This document shows, piece by piece, positions 47,401 through 62,400 of a stretch of 64,000 bases of DNA. The translations under genes and the position numbers were made by a program. The number at the start of each line of letters is the position of its first letter. Position 1 is the first letter of the stretch. The notes under the pieces were generated by a model. It saw only the letters and a list, made by a program, of their open reading frames with translations. It was not told the DNA's origin and did no database searches. Source of the stretch: Pisaster brevispinus (taxonomy: Eukaryota > Echinodermata > Asteroidea > Forcipulatida > Asteriidae); NCBI GenBank assembly GCA_023634235.1, contig JAMKCF010000012.1:1249501-1313500 (forward strand). The letters run 5' to 3'.

Positions 47401-50400
47401 ACATTGCTCGCACAAGTTTAAAAACACTACAAAGATCAAATAGTTACAAATACAGTTATAGATACAATTATTACAGAAGAAACAATTCACAAGGATTTAA
47501 AAATAAAATCCATATGTCCACCACACACCCAGTCTAGCCATGTAGACAAAACAAGATAAGAAAAGAAGCCAAGTTCATGAATCAGCACTAGCACTACTAG
47601 ACTACTTGAGTAGTCCGGGGCAACAATGATGTGGTTATCGTTGTTGGATTGTTCGTCTGAAAGCCGGGTATTTTAAGCAAAAGTTATATCATTAATGGGA
47701 GTGCGATGGTCATTGTTGTTTTAAGATAGACTTTTAAAAGCAGCTCTCATTTTCCCAATGTTCACCAATGAAAAATGTAGTATAACACATCAAATGGTTG
47801 GAGTACCAGTCATAATTCCCAAATCAATAATCGCTACCCCGGTACATGCAATCATCTACCTTCATGATACAATAAACAAAAAAATAAAGTATGCCTGCAC
47901 TCAGCAGCTGAGAAGATCTCGAGACACATACTTATTTTAAAAACAACCATAAATGGCGTGTCGTGGCCGAGTGGATAAGATCACTGGACTCAAGCTCTGG
48001 TGTTTCTGATCAGCAGAGTGTGGGTTCGAGCCCCGGTCGTGACACCTGTGTCCTTAAGCAAGACACTTAACCATGATTGCTTCGTCCTTCGGATGGGACG
48101 TAAAGCCGTTGGTCCCGTGTGTTGTGTAACGCACGAAAAAGAACCCAGTGCACTTATCGAAAAGAGAAGGGGTCCGCCCCGGTGTTCCTGGTTTGATCGG
48201 CTGCATATTGCGCCACAGCACCTTGTAAACCATTACAAGGTGCTATGTAAAGGAGTAGGTCTCATACTTCAAAACGTAGCCCCAAATACCTTGCAGGAAA
48301 TACTGAATGTTAAGCGCTTAGAGGCTGGCCTGCAGTAGGCGCTATACAAATACAATATATTATTATTATTATTATTATAAATAAATCATGATTTACACAT
48401 GCATGTTTTAAATTGCACTTCTTGAAAATCTAGTGGAGAAACCTTTCCCAGTATAATCAGCTTGGGTAAGTTGAATAACATTAGGTGTTTCTAGGTTTGC
48501 ATCAGCATCTGCCATAATTACGTCTACTTACTGCTGATTTTACTGAGGTCATAGTGACTACTAGAATTAATGGTCTAATGCTAAGCTCTGATAGTGGTAC
48601 ATAGAGAGACAGTGGGAAAGACTTACGAGACTGCAGCATTCTGGACAGCTCTGGTAAGAGACAAATGATGCTCCACATATTGTTGATTCTAATGCACATC
48701 TGCAAGTGAGAGAGATCATCAAAATCGGTAAACAAATGTTTTGATCTTTCTTTCAAAAGTGTGATCTGTAATTATGGTGAACTCAAACAACTTTTTGTTC
48801 AACAAAAAAAAAGTAAATAAATAAATAAATACAAAATTACCCTCCTTCCTTGTTTAAGCATGCAGGCCTATGTATGTATGTGTTTGGCATTACTGATCAT
48901 TCAACCCCAATTTCAGAAGATTGTATAGTATCAACCATTGCAATGATCAGATCTTCCTCTTACCAGCCATCATTGTCAACTTGGTGAGGAAAGGGTTGAA
49001 CAGAAAATTATTTCTGACCAAATGTCTACATAAGCAGATAACTATTCCCAACATTGTGGTATTTCAGCTGGTAAACTTTTCTGGTGAGCAAATTTAGTCT
49101 GTACTGAGCTAATTGTTATGCTCAAGCAGCTCTGACCAAGATATCTTACCAATGTAGTATAGATGTTTCAGGTAAATACATTTAATGCATGATGCATACC
49201 TGTGCTGTTATAGGTTCATGCTTGTCACATAGCAGGGCTGTATCTCTGTTCATGTAGTAATCACATGGAATGTTACTCTCTCGTTCGTGTCTGCACCGAC
49301 TCAGCATCGCATCTTCACGACTCATTAGAACTCCAGAGATAACCTGATTAGGAATCAAATAACATTTGGCAAATACTGTAAAACAAGTTCCTATTGTATT
49401 ATTTAATATGAATGAGAGTTTTGAAGAGCAGGTGGCAGCAGACCTACAGAATCAAATCAAAACCGTGTGCATGGTCAGTACATGTGCACATACCTGGTAC
49501 ATGTATGTCTAACGCTATCAAAGAAGCATGAATGCCCAACATGCCCAATGTCACACAACAAGGACCATGAACTACATGTATGCTAGGCTCAGGTCTTATT
49601 GCCAAGCTCCTTAGCATTGTACCTTTGGCAATTCGGTTTGTGTAGCACATGGCAAATTGCACAATGGGTTTGAACCACGCAAGTAGAACCTGGAGAGTGC
49701 CGAGTCCTTATTTATTTGCAAATGTAATGAACTGTTACATGTACATCATAGAGTTACATGTACTAAACTAAATGTACAACATGTACAACATGTACCATTT
49801 TACCAACATGGTGTAATTTTGGTATTAATATGCAGCATCCACAGTGAAGACAGAGGATGGTTGAGATCAGCCTTCTCAGAGTTCCATTTCCATGTATTTA
49901 ACGCATGTACCAGCTACATCAACATTAATGTATTTCTATCTGTGCCAGGATTTGCATGCAGCACAGACTCATCCAATGCAATCATTCAATTGGTTAATAC
50001 CAAAGCCTCTCTTTTACCTTGAAGGTCAACACAGGGGGCTGTCACAAATGTCTCTAAATGAATTGATCATTACCTGAGAATCAACTAAGGAATCAATTCT
50101 GTCCTTTTCAACAGCACACAAATCCATGGCAAGAAGATTGTTTGCATATAGACAAAGCACTTTGATGATAGCCTGGAAGAAAAAGGTAAACAACAACATA
50201 AATAAACAAACAAGAAGAATACCACAGTGGACATATCAATAACACGCTCCTTCGGAACTAGATGTCTATGTTAAATGGTTAAGAGAAGAACAAACTGAAA
50301 CTATAATTTAAGTGTTGGTCACCTGACACACATTAGGTGTTTGGGAATGCATAAGCATAAAGTTTCACAAGAAAATATGCATGTTCTTTAAAACCGCACC

Positions 50401-53400
50401 TTTAAGGTCATTTGATTATATGTCATTAGAACAGGACCTTAATTTTGGATGTTACACATCTTAGCTTGAATACATCCCGGCTTGATCGAGCATTTTTTCC
50501 TGTCAGTGTAAATCTGTGAAAAGTGCACCTTTAAAGGGACGTCACATGACACTTGATGATCTCATCGTGACGTGACCTCAAAATGTACATGTAACACATC
50601 CCAGGCTTCAATAAATGTAAGATTTCAGCTCGATCGCGCATTTTTTCTCTCCTAGATCTTGTAAAACTGCGTCTAGGTGAAAAGAAGCAGACAGTCTGGT
50701 TTCACTCTCAAACATCCTGATTGAGGAGTCACCAGGCTGGACAAACTGGTGGGACATTTACCATGAAAATATCCTGTAAACTGTCCTTTATATTCTTCTC
50801 TAAATTTCATGTATGGTCAGAAATGTATTAAGCCAAGTTTGCATTTTACTGACAATGATCTAGTTACTGTATCAAAAGTTCCAAGTGAAGACTGTTGCTT
50901 TAAGATACAACGTTCTTTGTCAGAACTCACCTCTTCAGTAACTTCTTTCAGTTCCACTTTCATGACTCTCATTCTCTCTGCAAATGCCCTATAATTCAAG
51001 GGTGCAGTGAAGTCCCTGTCAGGACCCACAGGTAAACTGACATCGGACGGACATAGAATCCCAATCAGTTTCTGCATGAAGCCAATGATACGTTGCGATA
51101 TGAACATGACATCCACCATGCTAGAGGAGAACCGGTCTGGGTGCTTGCCCTGTGACTTTGAGTACTGTGTATGATCTGACTGAAAGGACACGGATGCCCC
51201 ACGGGATCGAAGCTGCTCCGTCGTTGAGGGGAGCAGGTTTGAGGAGGTGGATGTAGATGTCACCGATGAGGACCGGATGCTGGAAGAAGTATTGGAAGAC
51301 GGCATTGGAGTTGTCTGGCCTAATGCTTCTGGAAGGGGTGGTTCCTCTGTGATTGATGAAATAACAGTAGATTCACCAAGGGCAGTACTGACATTGTCCA
51401 AAGTTAACTCATTAGGCCGGGTGGTCCTGACTGGAGCTACATCACTTTCATCACATGAATCTGTCTCTGGAAGTTGATGAGCAGCTTGTTGTGTGGAGTC
51501 CGTTTCTGTGGTATCTACAGTACTGTTATTGTTATCATCTTCACATGTCAAGTCATTCTTTGCGGCTGGTGTTTTTGCCGCGGTGCTTTCCAAGTCCAGG
51601 GAACTAATTATGCCCTCTGCAGTGCCGATTTGATGAAACGATCTTTCAACATCAACTTGCTCTGGTTTTAATACACTTTCCTGCATTGAACCAGTCTCCA
51701 GCGGCAAGGTAGTCTCTAAGGATATCTCTTTATCAGAGTTTGTCAAATGCTGTATTGTACTCTCCTCCGTCTGGAATGAGCCTGTCTCTGTTTTCAGGTC
51801 TACGTCACTTGCGTGTTCATCTTGATGCACTTTGGCAGTGAAGCAAACCACACCTGAGCCCGTATCTTCAATTCTAATATCAGAGGTTGGCGTGACCGAA
51901 GGGCAAAGGTCGGCTGATGTTGCGTTTCTTCGAAGCAAGATCAAAGGGTCTTCAGTCTCCTGGGAAGTCATCTCTGGCATTGACTGGATTCTTTTTATAC
52001 TTCCTCTGTTATTGAAATATAAAGCAGCACCTACAAAAATATGCACAACAATAACACTTATCAATCCTTACCATCCTCAATTCCTCAAAAGTCCATCTTG
52101 AGGTATGACTTGAATTGGATAGATTTGGTACTCTATCCTCAAGTCACCCACTCAGTATGGGGCCAGGCATACCATCTTATCAGAGTTCAAACATTTGGGT
52201 GCTGATTTACCATGGAATATTTTGAAGGATTTTTGACAGCTCTTGGCCAGGACACTCAGGGTGTTAAAGAGCGAAATGTAAAAAAAGAAAACCCACTGAG
52301 AAGCACACTTGTGGTTGAAACCACTGCAGTAAATAAACGTAGAATCAAGTGATGTAGTCCTTATCAATATGGCAGCTACAACAGCTTGATTATTCAGATA
52401 AGACCTTTGACCATCAAACAAGCTTTCCAGTTTTCAGACTTTACCAGACAAATAGTTGGTCAAAGCAGGGATGATAAAAGTGCCTCCTAGAGGGTCTTAG
52501 TATTCAACTGAAGTCAAGTGACGTAGGACCTCACCTTGTTGGTTTGTACACTTTGATGTCTCTTCGGTGGGAATATTGCTTAGGTCTACGGGAAGTAGTC
52601 TGGAAATGGGTACAGTTGTTGAAGAGCTTGTTTCAACAGTAGGTTTTGCTTGACTGGATGTCTCCTACAATCAAACAAAGACCCAATACTGTTCACAATT
52701 CTACGAATTACATTAATACATAAAAAATTGAAGGTGGAGTACAATGTTATATACATGAACACAGACAAACTTCTTGTCAGAACAAATGAGTCATTCACCA
52801 TTAACTTACCTAGGGGTTGACTGTGATCGACTCAGGTCAATTTAGAGTCCAAATAACTCTAGTTTGAGGGCAATAAAGACATTGATGGCATAAACATCAG
52901 TCTGAGTAGCCTGGAGACACTCAGGGTGTTTGTGAATTGAAAGATGAATTTAAGTTTTAACTTCTCAAAAACTAAATAAATATAGTGCTATCGTGTACAA
53001 CGAATAATGCACAAAACCCATTTTACACATTTAAAAAAATATTTTCCATGAAAAATTTAAAAAGTCAATCTGAATTTTATTACAGACACAGCCTTAATAT
53101 ACCGTTTCCAAATAAAAATGTTCAAGTCCTTGTGCCACATCTCCAAAAATGACCCCAATAATTGCTTTTTTTAAAGGACGGCACATTACTAGTTACACTA
53201 TTTTAAAATTAGTTCCATGCTTTTCCTGTATAATCATTTCCTATGCATGGACATAGCTTATTGTGTTCTTGACAAAGATACCTCTCAGCATTAAAAATGT
53301 CTGACATTTTGGTGTTGAAGACAAGTAGGTCAAAACTTGTGTCGTTTTCAGCCCCAGTGGGTGGTTTGGTAGAAGCCACTAGCCATAGCTAACTGTCTTT

Positions 53401-56400
53401 AAAAAGCTAATAATCAAAGCTTGTAATTTACCTGTTCGGTTTTGACTCGGGGTAATGACCCTTCAGAGGGGCCCACTGGTCTAAACGGGGAGGCCGGGGA
53501 GTGCCTTAAGATGCTGGAACGACTCTGCCATTGTCTCAGGTGAGGCTCCGGAGATGTCGGCTCGGATGGCTGAGGTGTGTCTTCAATGAAATCAGGCTCA
53601 AACTGAAAGTATCATAATAAACAATTATCATAATAATGTTAAGAGTCCAAATAAACCTGCAACATCTGAAATAAACCTTTTCCGGGAGTTCATTGCCTGG
53701 AAATGGAACTCACCACATCATGATGAGATAATTGAGAAACTCTGAGAACCTGTGACTGAAGAAGCCACTACAGTATTATTGTTATAAGCTTTCCAAAGGT
53801 CTGATTTACTTTCCATTAATCACAAGTTTGAATCCCCCTTAATAATATGGATTTGTCTGTTTAAGGGTCAGTATGACATTTCACAGGCTAGTTTTATTTA
53901 CTTTTCTTGTTGACTGCAGGATTTGAGAGAATGTGTTTATCCAAAAGCCAATATTGTTTCATTCCCTTCAAATCATGACACTACCAATTTTGTAAATAAT
54001 GTAGATTTGAAACTTTGTGTGGTGGGAAAGATTACTATTCTGAACCAACACAACTCATAGAGAGAGAGAGTTTTATGGACATGGTGTCTTCACAGACCTC
54101 ACTACATACTATGATGAAATTGTAAAATGTTGTATTTGATTGAACTAGATGATTTCAATCAATTTCAAATTATAGAACCTAAATCTATAAAACATCTTGC
54201 TTAGCATAAAGAGGTTAACAGCCAATCTGCTATGTGATATTATATGTTGCTTGTGACTGGTCCCACATTGAATAAGGCTTAGCAAATAAATTCATTAAGC
54301 AACAATCTCAGTTAAACAGCTCTTTGAAGGTCGACCCCGTGATCGAAGTCAAACTGAATAGTCTTACTTTGTCTGAGTCGACAGTTTTCACCACTATGAG
54401 TGTCAGTTGTTTCGTCATGATCTTCAGCCATGCTTTTGCCTGGACCAGCATCGGCTGTCTCCATTGCTGAGCTCTAAAGTTTCACATGGGAAGGGGGGGG
54501 GGGAGAGAGAGGATATTAACAGTTAAAAAATGCTTTTTATGATGTAATTCATATCAGGGGTGATTAACATTTTAACTTTAATTCTTCTCTACAATGAGGT
54601 ATGGCTCATACAGAACAATACTAAGGCTTTCATACATTTCAGTTTTTACAGCTTCAAGAGATATTGTGTGATGAGGAAGGAACATTTTGAACTTGGTTCC
54701 TTTTTTTTGCTCATGATTGTGCAGTTTTACCCCAAGTACACTGTAATCATGGTTTGGCCATGTTGTATTCTCACATTCAAATCTGGGTAGGCAAACAGAG
54801 GCTGACAAGGTGAAACAGTCCGAGGCCTCTGTGAACAAGGAATATTAGTGATCTTGATTGCTAGGTATTCAGGAGACATGGCAAAGATGGTGACAGAATG
54901 AAAGGTTCTTTGAGAAATAAATGATTTAAAGAGTTCACATCTACCGGGGACTTACATTCGTGGTATATAATCCCGCCATGCTGCATCAAGATCACTTAAC
55001 TTCTGAGCTAATGCTAATAAGTCCTGATCAATATGATGCAAATCCTAAAGAGAACGAATCATACAGAAAAAAAAACACACCATCGGTTCAGTTTATTGCA
55101 GGAGTAATGCACAGTAACAATATTAAAACTAAAGCCTACTTGTTCGTTTGAGAAAACTTGTTTTGACAGGTGACTTGCTTACATTAACAAGAAAGTCTTC
55201 AAAGTTGGATTCTTTAAGATTATGTAGTTTGTTCTGAAAGGGTTGATTCACATTAAACCAAAAGGACTGTCCCAATATTTAACTGTTTCAGGGATGTGAT
55301 AGGCTGTTGAGAAAAAAACCTGAACTCTGAGCGTAAAGAGCGAAAGCATGTGAGCTCGAAAACTTGCGAGCATGAAGCCTAATATTAACATTTATCTTTG
55401 GTTTTAAAAGCCCTACTCTGCAATCTGGGCGTTATTATATGGTTTTATCTCCATTTTTTTATGAATTTGATCTTTAAAAAAAAAAAAAAATAATAATATA
55501 TATATATATTTTTTTTTGGGTGGGGGGCAAAACAAAAACGGAATTTCTTTTTTTTTGAGGGCACAAAAAAACGGAATTCCGGTTAAAAATGGAGAAATCA
55601 CATCCCTGCTGTTTAGAAAAATGAGTTACTTACCTTGTTGATACCTGTCATTTCACATACCAGATTGACATCTGTCATAAGACTGGAGTAAAAGGTTGTA
55701 GCAGCTAGCTGGACTACGTTCTGCTTATATCTGTGTAATGAACATGATGAACAGAGCACAACAAATAGTGGTTATAAATGAGTCCATTAACAACAATGTT
55801 GTTTTGGTTGTTGAATGGAATAAGAAACTGTAGTACAATATAAAATGACTTTAGGTAGCTGTGGTAGAAAGCATGAGAAATGTTACCAGTGAAAACCCTT
55901 AGCATTGCTCATTTTAATACAATTATGAGTAAAGCAGAATGAAAAAAAACAAGAAGTCACGTTTCGTCAAAACAATGTGAATTAGATGGCATTTTGGCAT
56001 GATTGCTTGAGATGAAGAACCCATATTAATCATGCACCGCATAATCAGCATGACCACAATTATTTAGCTTTTTTGTAAATGTTGGTCACTGTATACAGTA
56101 CAGTGTTGTGCCATTTTACCATCTTGAAGCCTCCAATATTGTAACACTGCACAATACTGCTATGATTGGATCCTATGAGTAAACTCCTTACTAAGTCCTT
56201 ACCTGCTGAAGACACTCTGGTAGTACTCATGACATCTCGTGACATCTGCCTGTGCACAGCCAACCAACTTTGACACCTGACAACAAGTAACAAAGCAATG
56301 TTTGCACAATGATAAGACATAAACCCTGATCAACTTTTCCCAGCTCTGTGTTTAACTCTGGGATTAGCGCTGGTGTACACAGATACTGCAAAGTAACGTG

Positions 56401-59400
56401 TCTGGTGTTCACGTGTTTTTTTTATGTGAAATGTACACGTGCAATGCGTCTGTAAGAGACAATAGAAATTCTGCTACCACTATCATTGCTCAATTTGTAA
56501 TGTTTTAGCAAACATGCATGACATATTGCATCAGGAGAGCTTACTACATTGTTGCACATGTGATGGGCTAGCTCAAATATTATCAGGGACCAAGAGTAGT
56601 GTGTTTTAACAGAATTGACAAAGAGTCAACCTTGAGAAGTTAATTAAAAATTCAGAAAAAAACGCAACATGTACTACACTCTCAGTCAAAACGTGATGCC
56701 ACCTTTCATTAAGCCTGTAAGTAAACACGTTCTGCTTATTGACACACACCAATGTCTACTTAATGACCTCTACTTTCTGTAATAAGTGAAGCAAAAGGTC
56801 AGCTAACTTACTAAGCTTTTGTAAATATGAACGGCAGAGTGATGAAACAATGCACATCTATTGCAGACGTGCTAACCCATTGCGAAATCTTCCTTGTTTA
56901 GCAAGCCACACATGCTTATGCTTATTATGTTTTGCTGAAGTAAGCAACTTTGCTTATAACTAACCACTTTTGTTTCATGACTTTTTTTCATGACTTACTA
57001 GTTCAGGAGCTGCAGGCAAGATGTAGGTGTTCAAATTGAGCTCAGTTTCGAGTCGAAGTTTGTGTCTGTAATAAGCTTGTTTAGCACTCTCCTGAAACAA
57101 GAAAACAACAAAATAATAAAATAAAATAAACCAACAAAGTCTTAGATTCAACATCCACAAACACATATATGAAGGCCGTTCCACACCAAAATACTAACTA
57201 ATAATTTCATACAACAAGCTTGGGGACCTTATTTTACGCATGTCCCAAAATTGATTGAGCCCAGTAGTAAAAGTTGCGCATTAAGACATAAATTAAATAA
57301 TTTGTACATTTAATGGGCTTGTCCAATGGCATTCCTACATTGTATGTTTGGCCAATCTGCAGGATCATAACAAGTGTACAGTAAATGGATGACTTTTGCA
57401 ATTGACCAATTGGAAACATTGACTATTAGGCTGAGAACCCAAGATTGTGTCGCCCATTGACAGCTGTTCAATGACCAAAGCTATCCAGTTTTATACCAAA
57501 TATTGCATGATGACATAACTTCTTTGACTAACAGTAATGTTATGACTTTTGAAAGGGTTTGTTAAATATGAGAAAGGATAAAATAACATATATTTATCAT
57601 ATTTAGTTCAACATTCATAAAAAGCACTTCCTTAGTTTTTCTTTTTAATGTTACGCTGAGGAAGGAACACACACAAATCAACTTGGAAAGCCAATATCAG
57701 AGTAGCTCAAGGAACACTAATTGATGTGCATGATACAAAATATTGGCACGCAAAAAATGAACTGATAGCTTACTAAGCCATAAAGCTATGGTTGTTGTGT
57801 CAGGTGTGTCAGTGTCACAAAAACAAAAGATGATGACGCCCAATAATAACAAAGAAAAGAAAAAAAAAGCTAATAGCATGGTACTAGTTTCTCCCTGTTA
57901 TAAGCCAGGTAAAGTGAACATTGCATCATGTCGCTGCACCACTTGCTTCTAATAGGCATTTTTATCAACCAAATGTTGAGAAATAATGATCACCAGCCCT
58001 CCCCCCAAAAAAAAAAATTTAAAAAAATAAAATAAAATAAATAAATAAATAAATAAATAAAATAAAATAAATAAAAATAAAAAATAAAAAATAACAAAAA
58101 TTTAGTCAAGCTAGGTTTTTCAAGGTATAGGGACCTACAAAGGTATGAAGAAACTGATCACATATTTGTAATTACCTTAATATAGCCTTCCAAGTAACTT
58201 TCCAACGTGGAACCTTTTTGATCTGTAAGCTGTGTTTTAAGGTTCAGTACAGAAGACAGGAGACTCACCAAAGCAACTAAGATGAAGAAAATGGAGGCAA
58301 ACAGACCAGAATGGCTTGTGATTAACCTGTGTGTGTAGAGATTGTATGGCCATGAAGTACTTGCTAGTATACCCTGAAAATAGAAGGGGCATGCTGGTTG
58401 CTATGGCATACACTATGGCATACACACTCAGGGACAGACATCTTTGCATTCCAGACATTTTTATCAATTAAACTGTTTGGGTTCAATATAGCCAAAGGGG
58501 AAGGTTGATGGGAAGGTAATGGACCACTTGCTCAACAAATCGAGGCATACCCTTTTCCTTTACTAAACACTGTATCTAGAGAAAAAAAGATTGAAACGTG
58601 ATGATGGAATAATTTGACAAATTGTTTGGACTCAGAGTAATTGTGTTAGTATGAGGTGTTGGGTATTTCAACAGTTCAGCACCAAAAGGAATTCATTTAA
58701 AGAGAGTGGAGTAAGATTACACAAAACCAAACTTCAGCAATACTGAAAATTAAGCATCTGAAGTGCAAAATAAACGGAGTGTCTTTTTCTGTGACATGCG
58801 ACCAACATACATAACAAAACCAGGCATATACATGTAACACACTTTATTAAAGATTAAAAAAATAACTTGGATATGAAAAGAATGACACTTTATAACTATA
58901 ATCACAGGCATTCATTAGGCGCTTCTAAACATTGTATGAACGCAACTCCTGTTGGGGTATGCAGCCAAAATGGCGCAAAGGTTACAAATCATTTACATCA
59001 GCAATTTCTATACCCTTGAAGGTTACCATTTGCTCATGAGCCTAGTAAGTGATGAGTGCCATGACCAGGATTCAAACCCTCACTCCAATGACTCGGCCAT
59101 TGGAACTTGAATTCAATGCTTGACCCCTCCGCACATAAGACACACCACAAGATATATCTTTCAATCAAATGTTAAGAAACAACATCTAAAGCTTCATGTA
59201 CAAGTACTGCATACAAAACACACAAGCAGAGTCACTAGCTCACTTCAACTTATTACCAAGCTGTTTACCCATAGATGTTTTTTTACATATATACATGTAC
59301 GTACATGTACATGAACCATCATCTATGTTCACATGCTACTTACTACTTAAATACTAAGCAGTGCTAACCTTTGTACATTCAGACTACAGTGCAAGAGCTT

Positions 59401-62400
59401 GTCCATTCCCCTTTACTTTATTCCATACACGAACAAACCAACAAACACCCCAACACCAAACAAACACCCCCACAAAAAAACCCAACAACAAACATACATA
59501 GGGGGAGGCTGCATTTTTGCAATGATCTGCAGATTTGACTTTTTACAAGACTTTTGAGGAGTGTGTTGATCTTCCTTTGTTCAAGGTCCATGTAGATCTG
59601 ATTTCATGGGAATCATTAATACTAGCTAAGGGTAGCCAGGTAGCCCTCAGTGTTCTCCACAGACTTTTTTTTTGGGAGGGCGGCATGACGTCATCAAAAT
59701 GGCGCCCGTAGATATGACGTCATCAAAATGGCGCCCGTTGGTATATGATGTCATCGGACGTGAAAGCAAAAACATTTGAGATATTCCTTTTCGTAAAAAT
59801 AATGTTATTAACCCCCTAGCCCCGACACTATCTAAGGAGAATGATTGACATCTATTTCGGTCCAAACAACCTCATTGTAAAACTACTACAACTAATTCAA
59901 ACCTACAATTTGTTATACATTTTGCTTTGTGCGCCGCGCCGAAAACATACACACAGGATGCCGCACAGTGTGGGGTTTTATTATTTTTAGAAAGCTGGCT
60001 ATGCGTTGTAAAGAAACGTTTTAAAAATTGCATTTTTGGACGATCTTATCCCCTAATTTCTGCCCTAAATAATACTTTTTCCATCAACAATCATTTTCAT
60101 GGATTCATTTTTTTAGGATCGGTTGTTTAGAACTTCGTTTGGAATAAAATCATCGAGATTAATTCAACGACCGGTCGACAACGCAAGTTGAGGAAATTCC
60201 ATGAACTTTGCCCCGCATCGCCCTCATCGGCAAAAGTTGTTGTTGTTTGAACAGCCTTAATCCAAGGCCGTACATGTTGTACCAATCTGCAGGCGTGCGG
60301 CACAATGCGCGGCAATTCTTTACTTGGCCCGTGAACGTGTACTGCGTTGGAGACTAGCCAAGCTCTCTTATGAATATGGTAATTACAGCGGCCATCAACG
60401 GCCAATCACAGCGTGCGGAATGCTGGTTAGCTTGGACTTTGGACCCTGCTGTTGCAGACAACATGTATACACGTTGTGGGGCCCGGGCCGATGCACGTGC
60501 GGTGGACACTCGGCAGTCAGAACCATGTGGTTACATGTATGTGCGTCGCGCATCGTGCATCGTGCATAGGATACGTTGTATACTGAAACGAACGATCGCA
60601 ATTCAATGCTGCGGTTTAGAAGTTGGCCATGGCTCGTCGGCTACTCGTTCGATCGTATTAAGTGAGGGCGAAAAATAGTCTGTGTGTGAAGGAAGCTTCG
60701 GCGCTGCCATTTAAGTTGCTTTCGTTCCGTGATTTGTCATTTTTTGGCAGGGCGGCCAATTATTTTAGCAGGGCGGCCACTTCTTTGGCAGGGCGGCCTT
60801 AAACTTTGGGAGGGCGGCCCGCCCTCCCAAAACCTATGTGTGGAGAACACTGAGCCCTCATGTTTGGAGCTTATCTGATTCACTAATCCTAGCTAGCGGT
60901 AGCCCTCATGTTTGGAGCTTATCTGATTCACTAATCCTAGCTAGCGGTAACCCTCATGTTTGGAGTTTATCTGATTCACTAATCCTAGCTAGCAGTAGCC
61001 CTCATGTTTGGAGTTTATCTGATTCACTAATCCTAGCTAGCGGTAACCCTCATGTTTGGAGTTTATCTGATTCACTAATCCTAGCTAGCGGTAGCCCTCA
61101 TGTTTGGAGTTTAGGTGCACAGACATTAGTGACTACTAATACAAGAGATTTGAAAATGTAACATGAGATTTTCACACTCTAGGCCAACACATAACTAAGA
61201 TGCCTGGGTCCCCCCTTTGTTAAGAGGATAAAGCTCCCTGGACTAGTGGCCTAACATTAGCTAGCCTAACATTACAGAGAAATAATACATAGTCTCTACT
61301 TATCACAAATAAAGAACTATGATAGAGTCCCTGGTCACGGCTCCCCTTGGTCTAAAGAATGAAGTTCTCTGAACTCCCCTGGCCGCAGGATATAGATGAT
61401 TTACTGTCTCTCTACATAACTACAAATAGAGAACTAGTGAGACTGGGTCTCCCCTTGGTCTAGAGGATGAAGCTTCCAGAACCCTCCTGGGTGTTTAACT
61501 TCAGAGGATTATACAGACTGTCAACAATAAAACAACTATAGAATGCCTCGATCTCTCCTAGGTCTGAAGGATTAGACCCCCTAAACCCCTGTAGTAAAAC
61601 ATGACAGAGGATTTACAGATGCACTTCATCACCACAAATAAAGGGCTACAGATAGGGCCTGGCTGGGTTTCCCATTGGTCTGGAGTATGAAGCCTCCTGA
61701 ATCTGCATATAGTATCATATGATTCACCATCCCACTACCTTAGTTCTTCTCTCTGTAATCCGTAATGTTACACCCAGGAGGTAAGGGGGACTGGGTCTCT
61801 CGCAAGTCTAGGGAGCCTAGAGAAGATAAAGATCCCCTTCACTGGGTTGCAACATTACTGGATTACAAAGAATTTAGAGAATCTTTGCCTGTATATCACC
61901 ACACACAAACCAAGGGTAGTGGGACTGGGTTTCCCTTTGTGGGTGTTTGTAGTTGAAATGGAGCTTACTGAATCTCTATTGTGTTATAACTAAAACTACC
62001 GATTATCTACTTTCTACAGGGATAGTGGGCCTATCCTTGGGTCCTCTTTTTATCTAGGTCGAGTAAATGTACATTGTAGGTGATAAAAAACACCTGAACC
62101 TCTTGGGTGTATCATTGCGGAGGTTCTTTATACAGCCTTTCTACATCACTACAAACCTAGATGTTGCAGGGATGTGATAGGCTGTTGAGAAAAAAACCTG
62201 AACTCTGAGCGCAAAGAGCAAAAGCATGCGAGCTCGAAAACTTGCGAGCATGAAGCCCAATATTAACATTTATCTTTGGTTTTAAAAGCCCTACTCTGCA
62301 ATCTGGGGCGTTATTATATGGTTTTATCTTCATTTTCTATGAATTTGATCTTAAAAATAAATAAATAAATAAAATAAAATAAAATAAAAATTGGGGGGGG

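Noticed and set aside
47955..48045. Functional tRNA-Leu gene
   Set aside because: The acceptor stem does not pair and a SINE body follows. It is the head of a retroposon.
50817..52064. 415-codon minus-strand ORF as a separate gene with its own ATG
   Set aside because: It is an internal exon (52030-50931) with an acceptor at its start and a GTGAGT donor at its end. The ATG at 52064 lies in the intron.
60838..61161. 107-codon ORF with 16-residue repeats
   Set aside because: The frame is open only because the 48-bp minisatellite period is divisible by three.
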